Assembly: GCF_000689415.1 (NCBI RefSeq)
Contig: NZ_HG322950.1
Coordinates: 4,967,501 to 5,031,500 of the forward strand
From: Pseudomonas knackmussii B13
GTDB lineage: Bacteria; Pseudomonadota; Gammaproteobacteria; Pseudomonadales; Pseudomonadaceae
Direction: 5' to 3'
Length of the DNA: 64,000 bases
Under the pieces are notes generated by a model, which saw nothing but the letters and a program-made list of their open reading frames with translations, made no database searches and was not told the DNA's origin. Position numbers and translations under genes: made by a program. This document shows positions 35,072 through 43,218 of the stretch, in pieces. The first letter of the stretch is position 1; every line of letters starts with the position of its first letter.

Positions 35072-35959
35072 TTACAGCAGGCCCATCAGCGCATGGCCGG
35101 GGAGCACGCGGAAGTCGATCGACATCATCACGCTCAGCGCGCTGATGACGATGATCGAGAACGCGAACAGCTTGCGCGCCCACAGGCGGTCGTCTTCGGC
35201 CTTGAAGCCGGAGACGGCGATGAACGCCCACCAGGCGCTGACCGCCAGGGCCACCACCAGGTAACCGTAGCCGGCGAAGCCGGTCAGGGTCAGCAGCAGG
35301 GTGGCGGCGCCGAAGGCCAGCACGTAGTAGAGGATCTGCCGCTTGGTCGCTTCGATGCCACGGGCCACCGGCCAGACCGGGATGCCCGCGGCCTGGTAGT
35401 CGGCCAGGCGGAAGATGGCGATCGCGTAGGAGTGCGGCATCTGCCAGAGGCAGAAGATCAGCAGCAGCACCGCCGCGCCCATGTCGAAATGGCCGCTGGC
35501 GGCGCAGTAGCCGACCACCGGTGGCATGGCTCCGGAGAGACTGCCGACCAGGGTGCCGTACACCGAGCTGCGCTTGAGCCACAGGCTGTAGAAGCCGACG
35601 TAGACAATGAAGCCGAACGCTGCGAGCAGGGTCGCCTGCACGTTGGTCTTCCACCACAGCAGGCCGAAGCCTGCCATGCCGAGCACCACGCCATGGGCCA
35701 GGGCGGCCTTCAGCGAGATCTGCCCGGTCACCAGAACGCGCCCGCGGGTGCGTTCCATGTGGCGGTCGATGTCACGGTCGATGCAGTTGTTCAGCACGCA
35801 CCCGCTGGCCACCACGAGGGACAGGCCGATCACCGTCGCCAGCAGCAGCATCGGGTCGACGCTGCCGCGGGCGGCGAGGAAGACCCCCCCCGCCACGGCG
35901 ATCAGGTTGCCGAAGATGATCCCCGGTTTGGCGATCAGAAGGTAACGCTTGAGTTTCAC
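35072..35959 (-). CDS. cyoE: Protoheme IX farnesyltransferase
   Basis: A 295-residue UbiA-family membrane prenyltransferase that makes heme O for the bo3 oxidase. The first Asp-rich motif is NNCIDRDIDRHMERTRGR, near LVTGQISLKAALAHG; the second polar loop is around RLADYQAAGIPVWPVARG. Last gene of cyoABCDE. Confidence 0.95.
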   Translation of the reverse strand: MKLKRYLLIAKPGIIFGNLIAVAGGVFLAARGSVDPMLLLATVIGLSLVVASGCVLNNCIDRDIDRHMERTRGRVLVTGQISLKAALAHGVVLGMAGFGLLWWKTNVQATLLAAFGFIVYVGFYSLWLKRSSVYGTLVGSLSGAMPPVVGYCAASGHFDMGAAVLLLIFCLWQMPHSYAIAIFRLADYQAAGIPVWPVARGIEATKRQILYYVLAFGAATLLLTLTGFAGYGYLVVALAVSAWWAFIAVSGFKAEDDRLWARKLFAFSIIVISALSVMMSIDFRVLPGHALMGLL

Positions 35960-35969
35960 GTCATTGGCC

Positions 35970-36308
35970 TCAGTGCATCGGCGCCATCATGAGGAAGTCG
36001 GCGCTGTAGATGATCCACAGCGACAGACCCACGACCAGCAGGATGACGATCAGCGTGAAGATGAACGCCATGACGTTCCAGCGGCCTTCCGAGGACAGGT
36101 TCATGTGCAGGAAGCACACGAGGTGCACTACTACCTGAACCAGGCCGAGGATGACCATGGTGAGGACGGTCGCGTGACGCGAGAAGCTGCCGTCCATGAC
36201 CATGTAGAACGGGATCGCGGTCAGGATCACCGACAGCACGAAGCCGATCGCGTAGGAACCCAGGCTGCCGTGGCCGGCGCCATGGGAATCGTGTGCAGCA
36301 GCGCTCAT
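35970..36308 (-). CDS. cyoD: Cytochrome bo3 oxidase subunit IV
   Basis: A 112-residue protein with three membrane helices. The start MSAAAHDSHGAGHGSLGSYA at 36308 is set by overlap with the cyoC stop and by family length. LVQVVVHLVCFLHMNLSSEG is the family motif. It assists CuB insertion and assembly. Confidence 0.94.
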   Translation of the reverse strand: MSAAAHDSHGAGHGSLGSYAIGFVLSVILTAIPFYMVMDGSFSRHATVLTMVILGLVQVVVHLVCFLHMNLSSEGRWNVMAFIFTLIVILLVVGLSLWIIYSADFLMMAPMH

Positions 36309-36943
36309 TACAGGGCCCCCATCAGGTAGACGACGGTGAATACGCAGATCCAGACGATGTCCAGGAAGTGCCAGAACAGGCTCAGGCACATCATCCGGGT
36401 GTTGGTCTGCGGGGTCAGGCCGCGGGTAGCGATCTGCGCCATCAGCACCAGCATCCACAGCAGGCCGGCGGTCACGTGCATACCGTGCATGCCGACCAGG
36501 GTGAAGAAGGACGACAGGAAGGCGCTACGCTGCGGGCCGAAGCCTTCGGCGATCAGGTGGTGGAACTCGTTGAGCTCCATGCCGATGAACGCGGCACCGC
36601 AGAGGAAGGTCAGGCCCAGCCAGGCGATGGCCTTGCCCTTGGCGCCCTTGTTCGCGGCCAGCATGGCCAGGCCGTAGGTGCAGGAGGAGATCAGCAGGAT
36701 CGCGGTTTCGACGGCCACGTACGGCAGTTCGAAGATGTCCTTGCCGCTGGGGCCGCCGGCCGTATGGCCGACGAGCACAGCGTAAGTAGCGAAGACACTG
36801 GCGAACAGGATGCAGTCGGTCATCAGGTACAGCCAGAAGCCGAATACCGTCATGCCACCCGTATCGTGGTGTTCGTGGTCGTGATCGTGGTCATGCCCCG
36901 TTTCGTGGGCGACCGAGTGTTGGCTCAATACTGCCGAAGACAT
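36308..36943 (-). CDS. cyoC: Cytochrome bo3 oxidase subunit III
   Basis: A 211-residue, five-helix COX3 protein. The His-rich N-terminus (HETGHDHDHDHEHHDTGG) is followed by FGFWLYLMTDCILFASVFAT, with MELNEFHHLIAEGFGPQRSA and GMHGMHVTAGLLWMLVLMAQ further on. It lies 3 nt after cyoB and overlaps cyoD. Confidence 0.95.
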   Translation of the reverse strand: MSSAVLSQHSVAHETGHDHDHDHEHHDTGGMTVFGFWLYLMTDCILFASVFATYAVLVGHTAGGPSGKDIFELPYVAVETAILLISSCTYGLAMLAANKGAKGKAIAWLGLTFLCGAAFIGMELNEFHHLIAEGFGPQRSAFLSSFFTLVGMHGMHVTAGLLWMLVLMAQIATRGLTPQTNTRMMCLSLFWHFLDIVWICVFTVVYLMGAL

Positions 36944-36946
36944 GGT

Positions 36947-38924
36947 TTAGACCTGTTTGGCGAGTTGCTGGAAGTGGCGGTTCTCGATGCGCTCGATCTC
37001 GTCCGGCTGGACGTAGTAGTCCAGGTCGGTGACGTAGCTGCGCACGATGACGGAGGCGATCATGCCGACGAAGCCGACGCCTACGAGCCACCAGATGTGC
37101 CAGATCGCTGCGAAGCCGAAGATGAAGGCACCCAGGGCGATGGAGAAGCCCGCTGCGGTGTTTTTCGGCATGTGGATCGGCTTGTACGAGGCCGGAGCCT
37201 GGTAGGCGCGACCGTTCTGCTTCATCTCGTGGAAGGCGTCGATGTCACGCACGACCGGCAGTTCGGCGAAGTTGTAGTACGGCGGCGGCGAGGAAGTGGA
37301 CCATTCCAGGGTACGGCCGCCCCACGGGTCGCCGGTCACGTCGGCCAGAGCCTTGCGGTTCTTGATCGAGACGAACAGCTGGATCAGCTGGCAGGCGATG
37401 CCGCAGAAGATCAGCACGGCGCCGAAGAAGGCCACGACCAGGTACGGCTTCCACATCGGGTTGTCGTAGTGGTTCAGGCGACGGGTCATGCCCATGAAGC
37501 CGAGGATGTACAGCGGCATGAAGGCCACGTAGAAGCCGACCAGCCAGCACCAGAAGGAGCGCTTGCCCCACTTCTCGTCCAGCTTGAAGCCGAAGGCTTT
37601 CGGGAACCAGAAGACGAAGCCGGCCAGGTAGCCGAACACCGCACCACCGATGATGGTGTTGTGGAAGTGGGCGATCAGGAACAGGCTGTTGTGCAGCAGG
37701 TAGTCAGCGCCAGGAATGGCCAGCAGAACGCCGGTCATGCCACCGATGCTGAAGGTGATGATGAAGCCCAGGGTCCACAGGATCGGGGTATCGAAACGCA
37801 GACGACCGCGATAGATGGTGAACAGCCAGTTGAACAGCTTCACGCCGGTCGGGATGGAGATCAGCATGGTCGCAACGCCGAAGAAGCCGTTGACGTCGCC
37901 GCCCGAACCCATGGTGAAGAAGTGGTGCAGCCACACGGTGAAGCCGAGGAAGGTGATCGCGGCGCTCGCCCACACCATCGAGGTGTAGCCGAACATGCGC
38001 TTGCCGGCGAAGGTCGAGGTGACTTCGGAGAAGATACCGAAAGCCGGCAGGATCAGGATGTACACTTCAGGATGGCCCCAGGCCCAGAAGAGGTTGATGT
38101 ACATCATGGCGTTGCCGCCCAGCTCGTTGGTGAAGAAGTGCATGTCGAAGTAACGATCCAGCGACAGCAGGCCCAGGGCAGCGGTCAGGATCGGGAACGA
38201 CGCAACGATCAGGACGTTGGCGAAGGTGCAGGTCCAGGTGAAGATCGGCATCTGCATCAGCTTCATGCCCGGCGTACGCATCTTGAACACGGTCACCAGG
38301 AAGTTGATGCCGGTCAGCAGCGTACCCATACCGGATATCTGCAGTGCCCAGATGTAGTAGTCCACACCCACGCCCGGGCTGTAGGCCAGCTCGGACAGCG
38401 GCGGGTAGGCCGACCCAGCCGGTACGGGCGAATTCGCCCAGGCCCAGGGATACGTTGACCAGCATCGCACTGACCACCAGCAGCCAGAAGCTGAGGGAGT
38501 TCAGGAACGGGAAGGCAACGTCACGGGCACCGATCTGCAGCGGCACGGCCAGGTTCATCAGACCGGTCATGAAGGGCATGGCCATGAAGATGATCATGAT
38601 CATGCCGTGAGCGGTGAAGATCTGGTCGTAGTGTTCAGGCGGCAGGAAGCCTTTGTTGGCGCCTTCGGCCAGGGCCAGCTGGCCGCGCATCATGATGGCG
38701 TCGGCAAAGCCGCGCAGCAGCATGATCAGGGCGACGATGATGTACATCACGCCGATTTTCTTGTGGTCGATGGAGGTCAGCCATTCGGTCCACAGGTAGG
38801 TCCACTTGCGGTAGTAGGTGATCGCGCCGAAGACGCCGAGGCCCACCAGGGCGACGACGGCCAGCGTGATCATGATGATCGGCTCGTGATAGGGCACGGC
38901 CGACAGAGTCAGTTTCCCGAACAT
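36947..38924 (-). pseudogene. cyoB: Cytochrome bo3 oxidase subunit I, interrupted by an apparent 1-nt insertion
   Basis: Heme-copper oxidase core subunit, which reduces O2 and pumps protons with heme b, heme o3 and CuB. From the ATG at 38924 (MFGKLTLSAVPYHEP) the frame is normal through the low-spin-heme His region (FTAHGMIMIIFMAMPFMTGL) to LGEFARTGWVG near 38409, then shifts. The following frame continues at YPPLSELAYSPGVGVDYYIW, with WAWGHPEVYILILPAFG (CuB His) and FLIAHFHNTIIGGAVFGYLA, to 36947. Removing one C gives 658 residues, the family length. The sharp one-base break and intact remainder suggest a sequencing error. Confidence 0.9.
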
Positions 38925-38932
38925 CTGCGCGG

Positions 38933-39859
38933 TTACTCCTGGATACTCGGATTGGATTGCGTGGCAGCTTCGCCTTCGGCGTGCTCACCCTTGCCTTTGC
39001 CCATGGCCAGACCGGCACGCTCGTGCTTGGTCAGGATGTGCATGAACAGGTCGGGGGTGACCGAGGAGAAGTAGGTAGCCGGAACGTTTTCGCTCGGCTT
39101 GGCCAGCTCGGGGAAGCCTTCCTCGGTCAGGCCGGCTTGAGCGGTCTTGACCTTGGCGACCCAGTCCTGGAAGCCCTGCTCGGAAGTGGCGATGGCCTTG
39201 AACTTCATGCCGGAGAAGCCTGCGCCGCTGTAGTTCGCGGAGATACCGTCGAACACGCCTTCTTCGTTGGCGATCAGGTGCAGCTTGGTCAGCATGCCGG
39301 TCATGGAGTAGATCTGGCTGCCGAGCTGCGGGATGAAGAAGGAGTTCATCACGGTGTCAGCAGTGATCTGGAAGTTCACCGGGGTGTCTTTCGGGAACGC
39401 GATCTCGTTGACGGTGGCGATACCCAGGTCCGGGTAGATGAACAGCCACTTCCAGTCCAGCGAGACGGCCTGGATGGTCACCGGCTTGACGTCGGACTCC
39501 AGCGGACGGTACGGGTCCAGCTTGTGGGTCGACTCCCAGGTGATCCAGCCGAGGATGGCGATGATGATGCACGGGATCAGCCAGACCACGACCTCGATGC
39601 GGGTCGAGTGCGACCAGTCGGGCATGTAGGTGGCTTTGGTGTTGGATGCGCGGTATTTCCAGGCGAATGCCAGGGTCATGAAGATGACCGGCACTACCAC
39701 GAGCAGCATCAGCAGGGTGCAGGTGATGATCAGCGACTTCTCGTCGGCGCCGATCTGCCCTTTCGGGTCGAACAGGACCATGTTGCAACCGCCCAGCGAG
39801 AGCAGGGGGAGCAGCAAGGACAATCTCTTCAGGTATCCAGAGTACTGGTCTATTTTCAT
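38933..39859 (-). CDS. cyoA: Cytochrome bo3 oxidase subunit II (lipoprotein)
   Basis: A 308-residue protein with lipobox LSLGGC, two membrane helices and a periplasmic cupredoxin-like domain lacking the CuA ligands, as expected for a quinol oxidase (SLDWKWLFIYPDLGIATVNE). The C-terminal domain contains YSGAGFSGMKFKAIATSEQG. First gene of cyoABCDE. The 952-nt region upstream should hold its promoter. Confidence 0.95.
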   Translation of the reverse strand: MKIDQYSGYLKRLSLLLPLLSLGGCNMVLFDPKGQIGADEKSLIITCTLLMLLVVVPVIFMTLAFAWKYRASNTKATYMPDWSHSTRIEVVVWLIPCIIIAILGWITWESTHKLDPYRPLESDVKPVTIQAVSLDWKWLFIYPDLGIATVNEIAFPKDTPVNFQITADTVMNSFFIPQLGSQIYSMTGMLTKLHLIANEEGVFDGISANYSGAGFSGMKFKAIATSEQGFQDWVAKVKTAQAGLTEEGFPELAKPSENVPATYFSSVTPDLFMHILTKHERAGLAMGKGKGEHAEGEAATQSNPSIQE

Positions 39860-40811
39860 CTTGCGGCCTTAATGGATGAACATAGCTACACCGCCCATGA
39901 GATTTACCCACGCAGGGTTCATGCTCGACGAACTGCCCGCCGCGACATCCAAGGCGCGACGTTAGTAGATCCATGGGGTAGCGAATCGGCGCTGCAAGAA
40001 GACAAGGCAAAAGGAACCCAGCCCGGCTCTCGCGAAGCGAAACCGATCCGTGTGCTGATTCGTTCCGTGTTATTCAGCGTGGTGGCACCTGCCCTGCCGG
40101 CTCCGAAAAACCGAGCACTGCCGGTACCTGATTCACGAGCGGATTGCCCTACTCGTTGTTGAGCAGAAACCCACTACAGTCAGCCCCTCGTTGTTATTCG
40201 GCACCACCCTGCGGCGAGTGCCTGCCACGGATCCGCGACGCTGGAACCGGGGCGCTATGGGGTCTTGAGTGAGCGGGCGGTATTACAAGACATTTCAGAA
40301 AGGACTGGCAAGGCCCTGCCGTCTCATTTTTAACAAGACATTATCGCCGCAGGGTTAAAAGTCGCCGGAAAAAGCGGCGAAGAAATGACCAATCCTGACG
40401 GATTACGAAAGGGTCTGCGGAGCGCTCTGAAGGCCAATTCCGAATGTCATCCAATTCTGTCAGAAGCCCCAATCGGCGCGGCATGGCGCCGGATTGTCAC
40501 GTTTCAGCGAAGCGCCCTTTACCCCTCAAAATCGCCACCGCCAATGATCTCGATCAAGGTTGAATTCGACAGTCTCAGGAAGCTGTCGCAGCAGCTGCGA
40601 CACAACGCCGCATCGCGCTGTCGCAGGGGGAAAAACCGTTTCAAACGGCAGGCACCGGACGGTCGAAACGCGACCCGAAATGGCCGTCAGGAAGGCTGAC
40701 GAATCGGACGAGAAACATTAAATCGCGTGAATGTCAGCTTGAATGAATTTGTATTTCACCAATGTTTCAGCCCCTCCATGCTCCCCCTCACCTACCCCTG
40801 GGAGCCTTGCC
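39860..40811. other. Gene-poor region between cyoA and the polyamine-binding-protein gene
   Basis: 952 nt with no convincing gene. One open frame at 40385-40699 lacks family content or a good ribosome site. Features seen are a small hairpin TCGCCG/CGGCGA at 40363-40380 (possibly a terminator stem without a T-run), an inverted pair TGTCGCA-N5-TGCGACA at 40584-40602 with a third TGTCGCA at 40619, and an imperfect Anr-like site ATGAT-N4-ATCAA at 40544-40557. The divergent promoters of cyoA and the gene at 40812 must lie here, but I cannot place them. Confidence 0.6.
40584..40635 (+). promoter_or_regulatory. TGTCGC repeats, candidate ArgR (or other) operator
   Basis: TGTCGCA occurs at 40584 and 40619 in direct orientation, with an inverted copy at 40596-40602. 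The second fits the P. aeruginosa ArgR half-site TGTCGC-N8-AA. The first fits only the hexamer and forms a 7-bp palindrome arm. It lies about 190-230 nt upstream of a polyamine-type binding protein, a plausible ArgR target. Confidence 0.35.
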
Positions 40812-41891
40812 ATGAAAGCCATCCTCTTGCCCCTTCTCGCCGCCCTCACGCTACCGGCCCACGCCGAGGAGAAGATCCTCAACATCTATAGCTGGTCCGA
40901 CTACGTCGGCCCCAAGGCGCTCAAGGCGTTCGAAGCGGAAACCGGCATCCGCGTGCACTACGACACCTTCGACAACGCCGACGTGCTGGAGAGCAAGCTG
41001 CTCACCGGCCATAGCGGCTATGACATCGTGGTGCCGGGCAGCGCCATGCTTGGCCGCGCCATCCAGGCCAAGGCCCTGCAGCCCATCGAGTTGAGCAAGA
41101 TGTCCGGCTACGAGAACCTCGACAAACAGGTGCTAGCCAGCCTGCAGGGCGCCGATCCGGGCAACCAGTACGCCCTGCCCTACACCTGGGGCACCACGGG
41201 GCTGGCGATCAACCGGCAGGAAGTGGAGAAGCGCATCCCCAACCCGCCGCTGGACAGCTACGACCTGCTGTTCAAGCCCGAATACGCCAGCAAGCTGAAG
41301 GACTGCGGAATCTCGGTGATCGACTCGCCGCAGGAAGTCCTCAGCGTCGCCCTCCACTACCTGGGCAAGCCGCCCTACAGCAAGGACCCGGAAGACCTTC
41401 GCGCCGCCGGCAAGTTGCTCGGCGACCTGCATCCCAACCTGCGCTACATCGGCTTCGGCACCCAGAGCAGCGACCTGGCCAACGGCAATCTCTGCCTGGC
41501 GCTGACCTACAACGGCGACGCCGTCATCGCGCAGACCCAGGCACAGGCGGCGAAAAAGCCGTTCGACATCACGTACAGCATTCCCAAGGAAGGCACCTTG
41601 ATGTGGGTGGATACCCTGGCCGTGCCGGTCGACGCGCCGCACCCGGACGCCGCGCGCGCCTTCATCGAATACATGATGCGCCCGCAATCAATGGCCGAAC
41701 TGACCAATGCCATGTTCTTCGCCAACGCCAACCAGGCCGCCACACCCATGGTGGACAGCTCGATCACCGGCAACCCGGCGGTCTATCCGCCACAGCAGGT
41801 GCGTGACACCCTGTTCGGCGAGCAACTCATCCCCAGCCGGCTGCTGCGCGAGCGCCCCCGCCTGTGGGCAAGTTTCCGCACTCAGCACTGA
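40812..41891 (+). CDS. PotF/SpuD-like polyamine ABC transporter substrate-binding protein
   Basis: A 359-residue periplasmic protein with signal peptide MKAILLPLLAALTLPAHA. The family motif EKILNIYSWSDYVGPKALKA opens the mature protein. WGTTGLAINRQEVEK and PKEGTLMWVDTLAVPVDAPH line the ligand pocket of putrescine/spermidine binders. No permease or ATPase is adjacent, so it is an orphan binding protein that may serve a spu-type transporter elsewhere. The start is chosen by the signal peptide; an open extension upstream is unlikely. Confidence 0.85.
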   Translation: MKAILLPLLAALTLPAHAEEKILNIYSWSDYVGPKALKAFEAETGIRVHYDTFDNADVLESKLLTGHSGYDIVVPGSAMLGRAIQAKALQPIELSKMSGYENLDKQVLASLQGADPGNQYALPYTWGTTGLAINRQEVEKRIPNPPLDSYDLLFKPEYASKLKDCGISVIDSPQEVLSVALHYLGKPPYSKDPEDLRAAGKLLGDLHPNLRYIGFGTQSSDLANGNLCLALTYNGDAVIAQTQAQAAKKPFDITYSIPKEGTLMWVDTLAVPVDAPHPDAARAFIEYMMRPQSMAELTNAMFFANANQAATPMVDSSITGNPAVYPPQQVRDTLFGEQLIPSRLLRERPRLWASFRTQH

Positions 41892-41899
41892 GAGGAACC

Positions 41900-42661
41900 A
41901 TGGGCCTGAAAATCGCCGACCGCTGGTTTGAACGTCGCACGCTGGACGACGGCATCACCCTGCTTTGGGAGCCCCACGTGCACCCCATGCTGCGCTGCAA
42001 CATCTGGCACGTGCGCGGCCGCGACCGCGACCTGCTGGTGGATACCGGCATGGGCGTCGCCAGCCTGCGCGAGTCGGCCCGGGACCTTTTCCAGCGGCCC
42101 TTGGTGGCTGTTGCCACCCATAGCCACCTCGACCACATGGGCGGCCTGCACGAGTTCGACTGCCGCCTCTGCCATGCAGCGGAAGCAGGCGAGTTCCAGC
42201 AGCCGGACCAGGACGTGGGATTGGTTCTGGACCGGGAGCACTGGTTGGCCGAGTACATGGACGACCTGGACGACTCGCGCCTGGTGATAGACGCCCTGCC
42301 CTACGCCGGCTTCGACCCGGCCGGCTGGCGCCTGCGATCGGCGCCAGCCACCGGCCTGCTGGAAGAAGGCAGGGTCATCGACCTGGGCGATCGCAGCTTT
42401 GAGGTGCTTCACCTGCCCGGCCACTCGCCGGGCAGCATCGGCCTGTTGGAGCGAGCAAGCGGAACGCTGTTCTCCGGCGACGCCGTGTATGACGCCGGAC
42501 TGCTCGACCAGATACCGGGAGCTGACGTGCCGACGTACCGCCGCACCATGCAACGCCTGCGCGAATTGCCAGTAACCCAGGTACATGCCGGACACGAAGC
42601 CAGCTTTGGCCGCGAACGCCTGCGCGAACTGGCGGACGCCTACCTGGCCAGCACCGAGTGA
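41900..42661 (+). CDS. Metallo-beta-lactamase fold hydrolase
   Basis: A 253-residue cytoplasmic protein with the zinc motif ATHSHLDHMGGLHEF, further ligands in LHLPGHSPGSIGL and FSGDAVYD, and a C-terminal His in VHAGHEASFG. It starts 8 nt after the binding-protein gene with AGAGGA as ribosome site, so the two are probably an operon. Substrate unknown; glyoxalase II-like or quorum-lactonase-like folds share these motifs. Confidence 0.85.
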   Translation: MGLKIADRWFERRTLDDGITLLWEPHVHPMLRCNIWHVRGRDRDLLVDTGMGVASLRESARDLFQRPLVAVATHSHLDHMGGLHEFDCRLCHAAEAGEFQQPDQDVGLVLDREHWLAEYMDDLDDSRLVIDALPYAGFDPAGWRLRSAPATGLLEEGRVIDLGDRSFEVLHLPGHSPGSIGLLERASGTLFSGDAVYDAGLLDQIPGADVPTYRRTMQRLRELPVTQVHAGHEASFGRERLRELADAYLASTE

Positions 42662-42691
42662 CACGCTGCGGGATATAAAGGAAGGGGAATG

Positions 42692-42730
42692 AAAAAAGCC
42701 CGCAGCCTCAATGAAGACTGCGGGCTTTTT
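42692..42730. terminator. Bidirectional Rho-independent terminator
   Basis: A6 GCCCGCAG, a 12-nt loop, CTGCGGGC T5. It lies between the metallo-hydrolase (+) and the tRNA operon (-) and can end both. Confidence 0.92.
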
Positions 42731-42763
42731 CCATATCGCCTACCGAAGCAAGCGACTTGAAGA

Positions 42764-42839
42764 TGGTGGGTCGTGTAGGATTCGAACCTACGACCAATTG
42801 GTTAAAAGCCAACTGCTCTACCGACTGAGCTAACGACCC
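42764..42839 (-). tRNA. tRNA-Lys (TTT)
   Basis: 76 nt with CCA encoded; acceptor GGGTCGT, D-arm AGCTCAGTCGGTAGAGC, anticodon loop CTTTTAA (TTT). Third gene of the Asn-Pro-Lys operon. Confidence 0.97.
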
Positions 42840-42845
42840 GGAATA

Positions 42846-42922
42846 TGGTCGGGGTAGGGGGATTCGAACTCCCGACATCTTGCTCCCAAAGCAAGCGCGC
42901 TACCGGACTGCGCTATACCCCG
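42846..42922 (-). tRNA. tRNA-Pro (TGG)
   Basis: 77 nt with CCA encoded; acceptor CGGGGTA, D-arm AGCGCAGTCCGGTAGCGC, anticodon loop TTTGGGA (TGG). Second gene of the tRNA operon. Confidence 0.97.
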
Positions 42923-42931
42923 TTTGAAAGT

Positions 42932-43007
42932 TGGCTCCGCGACCTGGACTCGAACCAGGGACCCAATGATTAACAGTCATTTGCTCTACCGACTGAGCTA
43001 TCGCGGA
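42932..43007 (-). tRNA. tRNA-Asn (GTT)
   Basis: 76 nt with CCA encoded; acceptor TCCGCGA, D-arm AGCTCAGTCGGTAGAGC, anticodon loop CTGTTAA (GTT). First gene of the tRNA operon, about 58 nt after the predicted transcription start. Confidence 0.97.
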
Positions 43008-43071
43008 ACGACAAGCCTTTCAATCTCTTCTACAGTTCCGGCTGCGCCGTTTCCCGTATCAGAGGCGCGCC

Positions 43072-43099
43072 ATTTTACGGTTATCGAGAGGACTGTCAA
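43072..43099 (-). promoter_or_regulatory. Sigma-70 promoter of the tRNA Asn-Pro-Lys operon
   Basis: On the minus strand a perfect TTGACA, a 16-nt spacer and TAAAAT are followed at once by the GC-rich discriminator GGCGCGCC. Such discriminators are typical of stable-RNA promoters under stringent (ppGpp/DksA) control. Confidence 0.85.
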
Positions 43100-43218
43100 C
43101 CCTCTGATCCAAAAAAGTTTTTCTTCTTTTGCAGGCGCCCGCGCCGATTGCTATATGTGCTTAAAACTAAAGTGACCTCCGCCTCCCCGCGAAGGAAGGT
43201 TCACGGACAGGATCGCCC

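Noticed and set aside
40544..40557. Anr/FNR-like site ATGAT-N4-ATCAA
   Set aside because: One mismatch to the consensus and 685 nt from the cyoA start; too far and too common by chance to call as a cyo operator.
40385..40699. 104-codon open frame between cyoA and the polyamine-binding-protein gene
   Set aside because: No recognisable domain, no clear ribosome site, and Arg-rich out-of-frame-like composition.
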